Both the position numbers and the translations under genes were made by a program. A DNA stretch of 64,000 bases. Source: Siderastrea siderea. Its lineage: Eukaryota; Cnidaria; Anthozoa; Scleractinia; Rhizangiidae. The number at the start of each line of letters is the position of its first letter. The stretch's first letter is position 1. Below, piece after piece: positions 1 through 11,900 of the stretch. The notes under the pieces are model-generated. The model was not told where the DNA came from. It saw nothing but the letters and a program-made list of their open reading frames with translations, and did no database searches. Location of the stretch: positions 64,206,899-64,270,898 of the forward strand of contig OZ034968.1 of assembly GCA_964030785.1 (NCBI GenBank). Reading direction: 5' to 3'.

Positions 1-324
1 TTCTGCACCCTAGTGTAGGAGAGCCTTCTGTGCTTTCTGTTGTCATACCATGTCTCGTTAATGCAGCTGTCTGAAGAAGAACTGAAAGAAACGTGAACTC
101 GAGTTGATTTCCTGGTAGCTAACCTGATTGAGTCCCCGTGAAAGTAGAAGTATGAAGATGTGCTTTCTAACGAGCTTTGTTTAAGGTCATGTGCTGCTCT
201 ATGTTGGTGGAGAGTTCGGATCTCGGCAGTTCCGCGTCTCTCTCTAAAAAATAGCGTATGGGAATTACTTATGTATTGCCCTGTAAATCAGGCTAAAAAA
301 AATGTTTTTGTTTATGCATTGCAG

Positions 325-1634
325 GTTGATGGCGTCACTTGGAATGATACCCTTGCAAAAGGCGCGGAAGACTGGGCCAAGTACCTAGCAGACAATAACC
401 TGTTTAAGCATGCGTCCAACATAAAGCCAGGCGAAAATCTTTATTTGTCCTCACACATACCCACAGAGCCATGCACCGCTGCTACGAAAGCTTTCTACGG
501 AGAAGTTAAAGATTATGATTTTAACAAACCCGGATTTTCAATGCAAACTGGACATTTCACCCAGGTAATCTGTTTCACAAGAATACCAATACCTTTTTAG
601 GAGATACTCGATGAGGAAATAAGGACTCAGAGATTCGTTCTCCTGTTTTTAACTACTGTTGCAGAGCCTCTAAAATGTAGAGACATTAGTTTATGTACTG
701 TGTGGGATTTGTAAGTGAATCATAAAAGGGACAAAAAATTTAGATCATGGAATTTCTTTCCTTGAATTTTCGAGCCACTTTTTTTTTCAAGAGTGTCCGA
801 AACTGACATTTGTTATTCCTCTAAAAATTAAATGCATGAAATTTGCCATGCTTTAAATTTTTTTAAGGTGATAGTGTACTTAATAAAACGGATTTTTTTA
901 GTCTCAGTTAAGCGGTCTGTTGTGTGCCCTTGACTTTTATCAGTTATCATATTTGATTTCGTCGGCCTTTGTGAACTCATAAAAGTGGTACTAAAAGTGG
1001 TGTTTTATTTATCATTACCATTGGCAATGGCATCTTTGATTATTAGACATAGACACAGTTTATTTACCCACGAAGAGCTCAGCAGCCTTAGCTTGTTACA
1101 ATTATGCGGTATAAAGTTAGCATTTATCTTGGTAAAGGAAAATGGTCGCATTGTACAGTGTGTAAGATTGAAGTGGTTAAAATAACTTAGCAGAATAACT
1201 TGTGCCGAAAATTCAATTTTAGAACTGAGATTTTTGTCCAAAAAAACCACTGTACCTGGGCATGTAGCCAAAGACCTGCCTATAATTAGATTCTGATGAA
1301 CTGATTATTACAACAAAAAGAAAATCTTTTGAAGTGCAGTTCCTATTGATGTTTGTTATTCTAAATATTATTGTTTGTTTTTATTAAGGTTGTGTGGAAA
1401 AACACCAAGGAAATCGGTGCGGCTTCTGCCACCAGGCAAGATGGCAAGTTTGTAGTGGTGATTCGCTATTTCCCCGGTGGTAACTATGTGGGAGAGCAAC
1501 CGTTCAGGAAAAATGTTCTTCCTCCTAAAGACTGGCAGCCACCGACCGAAGCAGCGGTCGGTCAGATACGTCCCAGCTTCGCTTTCAGTGGTTTTGTGCT
1601 TGTCGCTGGGTTTTCCTTCAAGTACTATTTTTAA
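325..1634 (+). CDS. CAP-domain protein (GAPR-1/GLIPR2-like), 3' part, two exons
   Basis: Two exons join in phase 0: 325-564 (acceptor GCAG at 321-324, donor GTAATC) and 1389-1634 (acceptor TTAAG, stop TAA at 1632-1634). The join reads GHFTQ-VVWKNTKEIG, the CAP signature, with GENLY and a conserved Glu in FYGEV upstream and a YFPGGN segment near the end. CAP proteins (SCP/TAPS, PR-1) are secreted or membrane-associated proteins; the NVLPP ending and the lack of a cysteine-rich tail fit the Golgi-associated GAPR-1 type. The first exon(s), which should carry the HN..R..H helix, are not found in positions 1-324 and probably lie left of the window. GAPR-1 proteins normally stop just after NVLPPK; this frame continues about 34 residues into a hydrophobic tail ending FKYYF, so the last exon may be misread or the tail may be lineage-specific. 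Confidence 0.82.
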
Positions 1635-2402
1635 TATGGTGTTCAGGACTCAAATTTTTTAACACCGAAAGATTGATGCCACCGACGGGTAACAATGCAA
1701 ATGTAAAGACTGTGTTAACAAGGCCGATATGCACATAGCTGCCCTAGTCTATTTGCAGGCAGTCCACTCAATATGTTTTCGCGATTCTCCTGGCTTGGGG
1801 TGTTTTCACGATTTGCTTAGTTTACTTTCTACCATACTCCGCCCGAATTTGTGAGTGTTAGCAGTTGTAAGTTCCAGTAAGCTTTCCCGGTTCAATTAAC
1901 TTGTTTTTGTCTGAAATATTGCAATAATGGGCCTCTTATGTCAATCCGTCTTGATTTTCTTGTTCAGCAATGCCATCGGAAAACTAGAGGACATTCTTGT
2001 GTGATCCATAGAGAGTTTTAAAGTTTTAAAGTTTTAAAGTTTTAAAGGGTTTCTAACCACCCAATAGCTGAGGAGTATGAATAGTTACCAGTTTTTCCCT
2101 TACTAAAGTGGAGCCGGTCAAATAGTGATGGACATTTCGGGACGATTAGACATCCACCACATTCATCAAGATTTATTACATACGGCCACACATGTAAATA
2201 GCCAGCCCCAACTACTTACTTTGTCGTTGTCAAATGTAAAAAACTCAGCGATGCGATTGTGGGAGGCCGTTATATTTGCTCGGAGATGAACAGCAAATTA
2301 AGGACATCCGAAGTGTGAGTGGCCAGTTAGAGTGCACGTAAAACACTATTCACAGGTGTAGTACTAATAATACTGGTTTAATAATAAATACCACTTAACC
2401 TA
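1635..2402. other. Intergenic, short tandem repeat only
   Basis: Downstream flank of the CAP gene. No coding signal is seen. It holds four perfect tandem copies of the 8-mer GTTTTAAA at 2015-2046. Confidence 0.6.
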
Positions 2403-2879
2403 TTAAGGCTGGTTTTCACTACCGACAAAGTCGGAGTCGGAGTCGGAGTCGGAGTCGGAGTCGTAAGCGGAGTCGTAAGAGTGCTTATGACCAAGTGAAA
2501 ATCAAAAATCGGAGTCATAAGCTCGACGGAATCGGAGTCGGAAGAATCAGAACATTTCCATTTTCATCCGACTCCGTCTACGATTCCGTCGCTTACGATC
2601 TAGTGAAAACCAGATTGCCGGAGTCGGAAGCAGAAGCGGAAGGATGAGCCAATCACAGTGCTCGTTCCCACGCTTTGCGATTGGTTTAGTTCCTCCACTT
2701 CTGCTTACGACTCCGACAATTTGGTTTTCACTAGATCGTAAGCGACGGAATCGTAAGCGCAATAGGAAACTCTGCTTACGACTCCGTTGTTTGGTTTTCA
2801 CTAGTTCGTAACGCTCTACGCCTCTGATTACGACTCCGACTCCGACTCTGACTCCGTTGCTAGTGAAAACCAGCCTTAA
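2403..2879. mobile_element. TTAA-flanked MITE with GGAGTC tandem repeats
   Basis: The ends are inverted copies of GGCTGGTTTTCACT (left 2407-2420, right 2862-2875), each bordered by TTAA (2403-2406 and 2876-2879), the target expected of piggyBac/Kolobok-type insertion. Inside are tandem GGAGTC/GACTCC hexamers near both ends and several internal copies of the phrases TTGGTTTTCACTAG and AGTGAAAACCAG. The open frame on the minus strand is low-complexity and not a gene. Confidence 0.75.
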
Positions 2880-3474
2880 CTTCCGCGCGCACAATGAGGA
2901 AAGCAACTCAAGTCAGTGCAAACTTTGACGGTACCTTGTTTCTCAGTTTTTTATTGTTTTTTTTTTTAAGAATTGAGGTTGTAAATATTTCTACTAGCAC
3001 TTGCTTTCCCGTAATAAAGTTATATAAACATTATCGAGTACCGTATCAAACTTTGCCTATTTCGGCAATAATAATGAGAAAGAAGACGTCAAGGGAAACT
3101 GTTGATGCCGATATTGACATTCGGGTTGTCCTAATGGTTGTGTTTGGAGTTGTTGTCCTTAATTTAACTCTACGTGCCTGATATACAAGGAAACAAAACT
3201 AATGAAACACATGTAAATCTACGAAAGACTGTACGCAACCGCTTGAGATATTCTCAGACCCGTAACAGGGGCAAAAGTAGGGGGCTCGGACCCCCCAGAA
3301 ATTTTCGACATTAGTCCCCGAAAGCTGCTGTTTCAAATCTCATACTGTCGATATTTATCCTTTAATTGCATTTTTTTCGCTGCATTTTTTTCCTCGAGGT
3401 TGGCGCCAACTTTAGAACGTAGGTGGGCGTCAGCTTTACAAATGAAAGATGCATGAAGCAAAAAGCACTCTGGA
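2880..3474. other. Intergenic, no gene recognised
   Basis: AT-rich sequence. A G/C-rich foldback-like scrap (GGGGGCTCGGACCCCCC) lies at about 3278-3296. Open frames here show no recognisable domain. Confidence 0.4.
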
Positions 3475-3597
3475 GTGAGTTGCATAAACCTTAACGTCCC
3501 GTGTAACTTCTAACGTCGGACGTTCACTCTCGACAAAGTCACTATTTTAACGTCTGACGTCAGCTGTTACGCCCGCGTTAGGTTTTATGCAACTCAC
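3475..3597. mobile_element. Short inverted-repeat MITE
   Basis: The left arm GTGAGTTGCATAAACC (3475-3490) is repeated inverted at the right (about 3580-3597). The centre contains several AACGTC/GACGTT phrases. Non-autonomous DNA element of about 123 bp; no clear target duplication. Confidence 0.6.
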
Positions 3598-5141
3598 CCC
3601 TGAAACAGCAAAATGTTTGTTTTATCCCTTTAACCCTTTTCCCTCGACTTTCCCTCCTGTAACAATTAACTTTCGTCTCCTAGTCAGATTGAATAAACAA
3701 GTTTAACCCTTGTTCATGTATGATACATAATTTGACAAGTTGTGGTGGCCGCGTTAATAAATCATATTGACAAAGCTGAAGGGCGTTTTGGCTTCAGTAA
3801 AACATCTGATTGAAGACAAGAATTTTAAAACTAGAGGCGATTTTTCCGAAAGTTTCTTTTATTTGTCAGTGGTCGCGACCAAGTTCGTTAGAATGCAGTT
3901 CAAAAAAATTGTCCTTTTTTCTGTAAGCAATCTATATTCGGATTGATGAACTACATTCATTTACTTTTCTCTTTATGTTATTTAGGGGAGGGAAATATGA
4001 CAATGGGAATATGGCAGGGGTGGTGTCAAGAGAGGAACATAACCCATTGTAATATTGTTATTAGCTATTGTTTCAGCTCCGCTTTCCCTTGTCACAAAGT
4101 CTCCACTAGCTATTCACACAGTTGTGATTGTCAGGGAATATTGAACAAATTCAACCGAAACAAACAAAGAATATCAACTGAAAAATAAACTTCTTAAGAA
4201 GACTTTGGTTATTTAAGTGATCGGCTCCTCGACATTCAGCGTCAAAGGAACAATGGACTATTTGCGAACCTGTCTCCTTCATTTCCTCTCTTATTTCGTT
4301 TATTACAAACAATAATTGCAAATTCTTCTGTCAAAATCAACAGGTGATCAAATTTGACACCCACATAACAAATGGTTTCCTTTTTTAATTTGTTTCCCTC
4401 TTTCAACATATTTCTATCGCTAAACAACACTCTGAATCATCGAACAGAGATTTAGCCAAGTCTCACATCACTTAGTGAATGGGAACATCTCGTACTCTTT
4501 ACCTATTAATAATAGGTCATTATTATCCTGGGTATCGCGACTAAATATCGACATAATGTCCAAATGATGCAAAGGACGTGCAACTCATGCACTTCCCATG
4601 AAAAATCCTTAAATGCAATTTTTAAATAGGCACCGACATGTTTGACCGAACATTTTCTTTCAACACTATTCGTATTTGTCCTGGCCCCCTAAACTTTTGA
4701 ATGGTGTTGAATGATGCAGAATAAGGTTGGATGTGGTGAACGAAGTTTCATTGCCAACAACATTTGCACAACAACGTTGTACTCACTAAACAGTGTTGGA
4801 TAATGTTGCATCCATTTGACCGAATTCTTAGACCTGGTTTTCAATAGCGATGCACTCCGCAAACATAGCCTAGGAGACTACCGGGAGCCCTAAGCGTAAT
4901 CAGGGATAATGCTTGCGTTCCGCCCGTGTCCGTTTTGCAATGAGTCAGTGTCGCCAAATCATATCGTTCTGGAAGGCATTGACCGCCTCAAAAAATCCCA
5001 AATCAATTGTGATTGAGATTTTCTTTGGCGCATTGTCATCTCAAACTTTCGTTACCGATGTTTGAATTGATTCCTTTGGGACCACAGGGACAAATATGTT
5101 GTTTAAAGTGCGAGCGGAAGTCAGAGGGCATCTCCCTAGAT
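3598..5141. other. Intergenic, repeat scraps
   Basis: No gene seen. About 4660-4830 has repeated GTTGAATGATG, CAACATT and ACAACGTTGT phrases, resembling the dispersed sequences at 24.2-24.4, 25.5-25.7 and 63.5-63.9 kb; probably a shared MITE family. Confidence 0.4.
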
Positions 5142-5306
5142 TGCTAGCAGTCCATTTCTGGATAGTCGAGAGGGCGAAATAGCCGTGGAACCTAGAGCGA
5201 ACGTGCGGAGTGGGGCCGGCCTCGCCCCCAGTCTCTTCTCGTGTTTTCTCCGCTCGCAAGGCTATTTCGCGCGCCCTCTCGACTATCCAGAAAGGGACTG
5301 CTAGCA
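5142..5306. mobile_element. Foldback element, about 45-bp arms
   Basis: The arm beginning TGCTAGCAGTCC and running through CTGGATAGTCGAGAGGGCG to AAATAGCC is repeated inverted at 5261-5306 around a GC-rich loop. Related wording (GGGATAGTCGAGGGAAACGA) recurs at about 29050. Confidence 0.65.
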
Positions 5307-6682
5307 GTGCAGCATCTCCGAGACGCCGGCAGCAGCGCAGCAGCCAGGAAATTCGAAAAATAAGCTTCCGTTCCTAAAATTTTCTGCAACTGAAGTTTTC
5401 GGCAAGATCAACCTGGGTTAAATTACACAAATATTTCTTTAGGAAGCCTTAAAACAATCTGCATGAGAACGTAATTAATTAACTTCAAAGAGCAACGTTT
5501 CAAGTATTTTGCTCCTTTTTCTGGTTGGGTGCCTCTGATACCGGGCTATGATGCGTCACGTTTCAGACAAAATATCATTGATCAACGTACCTCCACAATC
5601 GGGTCTTTCATTTAGAAATTTCCTGTTCTCTTTGGTCTCTTTCGGATAAATTTCCATTATTCAGGTCTATTTTCCCTTCAATTCGAGTTAATATAAGTGG
5701 CGTTAATTTCGAATGGCTTAATAAACGCAAGCGTTAATTTTCTATAAATATGGACACAGATACCCTTTTTCTCTCCTAATTACTTGTAAAGAAAGAACGT
5801 CAAATGTCCAGGAAACCACGTACTATACTCATTCTTTTTATTCATCGAACTCCACATTCCACATATTTCGCGATTTCTCTTTCCTCATTATTTATGTTTG
5901 AAAATAAAGAATTAACCACAGTGTATTAAAATATTGGCTTTGAGTCTGATATTCTTGATATTCTGTTTACATTATACAACTATCTAACGACGACCATAAC
6001 CGAACGTAATAAAAATATTATAGTAAAAAAATCGTTTGCTAACTTAAAAGCACAAAACAGCCTTGAAGAAAAAAGTGGATACAGTTTTGATATCATCCAG
6101 GAACCTAACGTACGTTGGAAAAAAAACAGTTTTTCTGTTCACTAGTGCTTAAAAACGAGTAGAACAAAGGGAAAAAGCCCAAATTAAATGTATAGACAGA
6201 GCAAGAAAAGACCGGATATATTTTTGCCGATTACCCTGTAAAGAACTGATTTTCAAAGAATAAAACTAAAAGCAAATAAAGACAGCATAGAAATTTAAAT
6301 AAATAATGAAAAAATTGTCGTTCGTCCTTTTTGTTAACCCTTATTAATCTTTGGAACAGAATTTTTATGATTTTTAATTGCTAATACGGTGTCGTGTTGT
6401 AATGGCTGCAACGTCAAAATGGAATACTACGATAAATTCCGTAACCCCTTCGCAGATGGCAGCACGTGTTTGTTTGTTTGATTGTTTATTTGTTTGTTGC
6501 TGGGTTTTTTCGCTTATTTATTAGGTGCTTCTTGAAACTGCATTGTCACAAAACAAATACAATCTTATGACCAGTTTTGTGCCTTGAGGGTGTTTTTTAA
6601 GGACTGTGTGTTAAGCCGAGGCCGGTCAAAACACTAGTTATAATTCGTGAAGATCGTCTGTTTCCCCGCAAGTGAGCCTTCT
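5307..6682. other. Intergenic, AT-rich
   Basis: No gene or RNA recognised. A short TGTT-rich low-complexity run lies near 6467-6506. Confidence 0.4.
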
Positions 6683-6911
6683 TAAGCGGCCTTCACCGTC
6701 AAACTAATGTTGGCCAACTCGTGTTGGCAAACTCAAATTGGTGTGTGTGAACGACACAATAGCAGGTTGGCAAACTGTTGGCGAGAATAGAGACAAGTTC
6801 TATTTGTCGCCAACAGTTTGCGAACATGTTGTTGTGTCGTTCACACACACCAATTTTGAGTTTGCCAACACGAGATGGCCAACATTAGTTTGACGTGTGA
6901 AGGCTGCTTTA
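6683..6911. mobile_element. Foldback MITE, about 75-bp inverted arms
   Basis: The left arm starts GCGGCCTTCACCGTC and continues through AAACTAATGTTGGCC to GTGTGTGAACGACACA. The right arm repeats this inverted, ending GACGTGTGAAGGCTGC. Both sides are bordered by TTAA-like bases (TTAA left, TTTA right). Confidence 0.7.
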
Positions 6912-8981
6912 GATTTCTTCGAAGGAAATACTCCGGGTATACGCATCAGGTAAATAAGGCTCCCTTAAATTGCGCCCTGATTTACCAACAACTTAAAAGA
7001 CGTGCTTGTTTGACAATGACGTTGCAACCATAACAATAACATAAATATATGTTTAGTACCTATGCCTTTACCTTTTCTGGGAGTAAAGTTACACCTTTTA
7101 CCCAAAGTTTTCCTTAAGTTTTGAGACACTTCAGGACGTACTACTTGAAGCCTTTCCGGAGGCTTTTAATGTGGCTTCCAGAGTCACAACCGCTATGTCC
7201 GATATTAATGATATATATATATCCCATAATAAGTTTCTATATTGGTAGTCACTGCCCTTCTGAGTAATGAAATACGTTGTTTTGGTAATCAAGAAATGTT
7301 CGAATGTATGGAATCCTCAACAATAAATGTACAATGGAGATTCTGGAACTGTCTGATGTGACAGATACAGATAAATCTAGTAGCGTTTAACGTGCAAATA
7401 ACCGCCCATATTTTGATCGAAAGCTGTCGATTGTCAGTGACTACCCATGATTGGCAAAATTGCTTTACACTAAGGTAAAATACACTTTACCTCGACTGAA
7501 CAGTTTGATACTGAACTGCCAATGGAATTAAAACAGTGAAATACCATAAACGCCATTATTACCGGGCCTTTAAATTCTGCCTTGTATGTTTTGATACGTT
7601 TTGTGGTTGTAGTAGCCATAGAAACTAGGTGACCGTAAAATGGTATTCCACCGTCATTCAATTTTTTATAACATATCCGTTAGACGTACAGATTCAAATT
7701 ACGTTAGTTAGTAATAAAACGTAACTTAATTAATGTGGAACTGAGTTAACAGAATTAGACAGATATTAATTCTACGTAATTGTTACAAAAATAAATATAT
7801 TGATTGATTAATCACGGTATTTATTTACTCCTTCGATACTGAGAACTTCGTTCCTTTGGTCAGTCCATTGTCCCAACGCTTTTTCAATAAGATAAACATG
7901 TAAAACATCTTTCACGTTAAGAAGTGGACACATTGCTGCAATCCGTGCTATGACCAATTGCAAATTTTTTCACTAATCTACACAACTCTTTGACCTTCTT
8001 GACAACTTCTATGACAAAGGTACAAATTAATAATAAGTAAAGAAATAACTGGCTAATCAAAAATTCAAGAAAGGTGAGAGGTGGTGTTTCAAGTTCCAAA
8101 GACACTTTACGACAACTAAAATCTCCACCTCCCAGACCTCTTGGATCTGATTGACCAGTGGAGGCGAAACGATTGGAAAGCTGTCAAGAACTTGTCAAAA
8201 ATCATGTAATTTTCAAGCGTGAAAGTCTGACTCTTGTAGTTTTACAGCTTGCAAAGTTGCAAAACAGTAGCTTGCAAAGTTGTAAAACAGTAGAGTCTGA
8301 TTTTCTCCTAAGATTTGATGTTCAAATTTTTCCAATAATATTGTATTCTAAGAGGTTGTATCTGGCCAGTAAAAGACGTGTTACACTTTCCTTTTGTAGC
8401 ATTGACATGTACCATCGTAAACATCTTATTATCCTTATCTCTCTCACCAAATTTCTATTTAAATCCATTTTCCTTTTTTTCGGCCGGAGAATAACAGCCT
8501 TGTAATTCTTTACCAGTATCTTTTCATGCAGGACCACGATGATTGAGGAGCTCTTTTAAGATGTCTGGCAAAAAATCAGCCGGGGGCAAGGCTGGCGTTC
8601 CAAAGAGGCGCTCTAACATTGTCACATTCAAAGCATAAAATTCGATGCTTATTCATTCACTGATATTTAGGTGTGGCATTCACAAGTTACCCACTGGTTC
8701 CTAAAGATTATAGTCTTCTGTTTTCCTGTGAAAAATTATCTCCTTAACATGTCTTTTTGTCCTTCAACATTTCCTCGAGACTAACAGCTGACGATGAAGG
8801 TTGTGGTCACCGCTTCATGCAACTTGACATGGACCTCAGTATGACGTCACTACTCCGCGAATGACAAAATCCCGAAACGTAATCAAAACACCGATCCCCG
8901 ACGACATAATTATCATAAATTGATATAATAATTAAATCCACGTAAATTAAGATGATGAGTCTTCTAAAATGTAGGTAGACA
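6912..8981. other. Intergenic / 3' flank of K2P-A
   Basis: No convincing gene. A 23-bp unit (AGCTTGCAAAGTTG then AAAACAGT) is tandemly duplicated at about 8247-8292. A 25-codon, lysine/arginine/glycine-rich ATG frame lies at 8561-8638 on the plus strand; it is too short to call. Confidence 0.35.
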
Positions 8982-11900
8982 TTAAGGGCCACTTTTCTCC
9001 GCCATTTTGACTTTCTCTTGGGCTTTTTTCTTCTCGCGTAGAAGATTTTCCTCTTCGTCGTCTTCGGCGTCATCCCCACCCATCAACGAAATAAAGCCCC
9101 AGGGTGGCTCGTCCTCGAACAACCGACTAATCGCAAGCAGAGCACTGGACACGACCGCGAGACCAAACGTGAAGTAGACAAATGTGAGAACAGTGAAGGC
9201 GATGACGTAACCCGGGTGATCTTTCTCGCTTTTGGACGGGTGCTGTGGGACATAATCACCGAAACCGATTGTACTAAGCGTGATAAATGCGAAATAAACA
9301 CCTTCAAAGAATGTCCATCCTTCATAACTTTTGCCTATGCCAGCCAGGAGTAGAATCATTCCCGTTACCATCATGAATATGCATGCCACAGTTTTAAGGT
9401 AGATTTTCCGAGGTTCTCTTTTGAAGATCCTTGAGTCCACAAATTTCCAGAAGTTTGCCGTTGTCTCCGTGATTCGTTCACCAATCGATTTCAGCATCAG
9501 ACCAGTAATAGGAATTCCAAAGATGGCGTAAAATATACAGAAAACTCGACCCCAGATCGTCGCCGGGGCCATTTTGCCGTAACCTGAGGTATGAAAAATT
9601 AAAAATTAGACTGCAAGTTGCAGGTTTCTGTCGACTGATACTGAGCAAGAGGTGAGGCTCTAAGATAACTATCAGAGTCAATAGCGTGAAGTTGACGGAA
9701 ACCATATTTAAACAACAGAGTTCTTCTGTCGAAGGCACTATCGTGTGATAGGTTGCCCAAGGAAATCTGATGTTCACAACAGTATGAAGTTTGAACATCA
9801 AATCTCCGAGGGAACCTATCACACATAGAAGGACTCAATTTTACAACGGTAAATTTTGAGGAAAATTGCCAAACACGGACACTATGCGCTGATAGGCGCC
9901 CGCTGAGGAGAAACACTATGGCGTCACGTGATCGATTTCGACCAATAGGAGCACACCAAAATTTAGCGTTGTACTAAAAACATGTATATGAATTTCGGTG
10001 AGGGTGGGCCAAAATCGATACCAATTTACTCGATATTATATATACGTGGGTATTCCTCCCGAGCAGCAACAAGTCCTTTGTATTATAGCACATTTTTATC
10101 TTTATTACTACTTGCAGCAAATTCATTATAAATAGCATTTTAGCTCTACAATTTCTATTTCCATTTTTCTTTTTTTCTTTATGTGGAATACCTGTAAATT
10201 AGTTGACGTGTTATCACAAACTCCGTCTCCTGCTACGTCTGAGATAACACACCATTACATAGCTAAGTATAGCTATTATATAGCGCATGGTATAGTGGAA
10301 ATGCACTGATTTCTACGGAACCGCTCACTGGAATTTCATGGAATTCGGTAGAGTACTAGTTCAGAACACGCGTAACTGGCCTACAAACAGAAATTGAAAT
10401 CTTACCGAGGACATGTTCAGAAAACGTTAAAAGGCAAAACACCAAATTACAGAAGATCTCTCTGTCAAACTTTCACGAGACCAGTCTCAATAGGCCAGTA
10501 TTTTTCTGAGTTTTCTAGAGATAAATGATGGAAAAAATCTAATGACTGGATCTTCAGTAAATAAATCAAACCCATTATTTAATGCTAGTTTATTACCAGC
10601 CGTGTTGCCATTACAACGGTATTTAGCCCAATCAGGAGCCATAATCGATTATGGCTCCCGGCCCAACATAACATCTCAAAATATAATCTTTTTTTAGTTG
10701 AACCTGCATATTGCCAATTTTGGCCGCCCCACTGCCAGTGTTTTGACAATAACGATGAATAACGCACAGGTACAAGGAAACTGTTTTCGGCCATCTTAAG
10801 TGATGACGTCACTATACGGATCATAATTCGGCTAACAAAAATCGAGAAATATTGGTAAATATCATAACCGTAGCGGATGGATTCGAAAAGCTGTTATAGG
10901 ATTATTACCCCGCCGTCAGAACGGGGTCTAGTATTACCCTTTTTTTCTTTCGTGTTCTTCTTATTCTTCTCCATTTTTTTTTTTTAGTCACTTGCCCCAG
11001 ACCTCCGTTTTTCGCTCAGCCAAACAAATATTCGTCGCAAACTTCCGCCATATCACTTGGGCTCGTATCTTGAGTGACCGTAATATATTTCGCACCCCGA
11101 GGAGAGGGAGAACAACGGCTGGATCTAATCCCCCTGGGGCTTTTCTTGTTTTCGCAGTTATGATGCAACTAGAGCAGCAGGAATTAAACCTCAGTAAAAA
11201 CATTCTGGCGTTCATACCAGTATTTATCCATGGTTTGTTTACGGCAAATTAATCATCATTGATTTGTCCATCTATGATTTCGTTTGCGAGCAAAGTTCTT
11301 TTTTAAGATTGAACATATTTTTCGATCTATTTGTTTATCTTTTTTCAACGCACTCTCTAAATGTGCAAACGAGGTTCTAAATTTTGCGTCTGACGATACA
11401 TTTCTTAAGTGATTTCTTAAATCTTGAGAGAAAAGACGCCGAATCATCGCTAAATCTGTCACTTACTTCAAAATTGCTAATGGCAATGTAAACCTTTAAC
11501 GACCTGGAAATGTTGAAGCTAAATACATTTTAACGATGTGTAAATACAAAACATTATGCCTCTACACTCCGCCGACGTTTTCCTTTAATTTTGGTTTCCC
11601 GTTTAATGGATTTACCATTGTAGGCCCGGTCATGTGATGACATGGATTAACGTGCCTTTTTCAAAAACGTTTTCAAAAGCTTAATAAAAATGTCTCGTAC
11701 TCAGAGAAAATGAGTTATTTTTATAAGACATCACCTTAATCCTTGTTAATATTTTAACATGCAAGGGGTGAGAAGTCTTTTCTTTAATAAGTAACACCAT
11801 AACATCCGTTGCAGCTCCAAATATCAAAGATAAAGGCAGTGCATAAAAGACATTCCAATATAAAAATTGATGTGGACTGACCACCTCACATTTAGTCGTC

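Noticed and set aside
1..159. Upstream CAP exon
   Set aside because: A TTAATGCAG acceptor-like site precedes LSEEELKET, but the frame then stops and the expected HN..R..H residues are absent.
2547..2906. 119-codon minus-strand frame rich in Arg and Gly/Val
   Set aside because: It is produced by the hexamer and TTTTCAC repeats of the 2403-2879 MITE.
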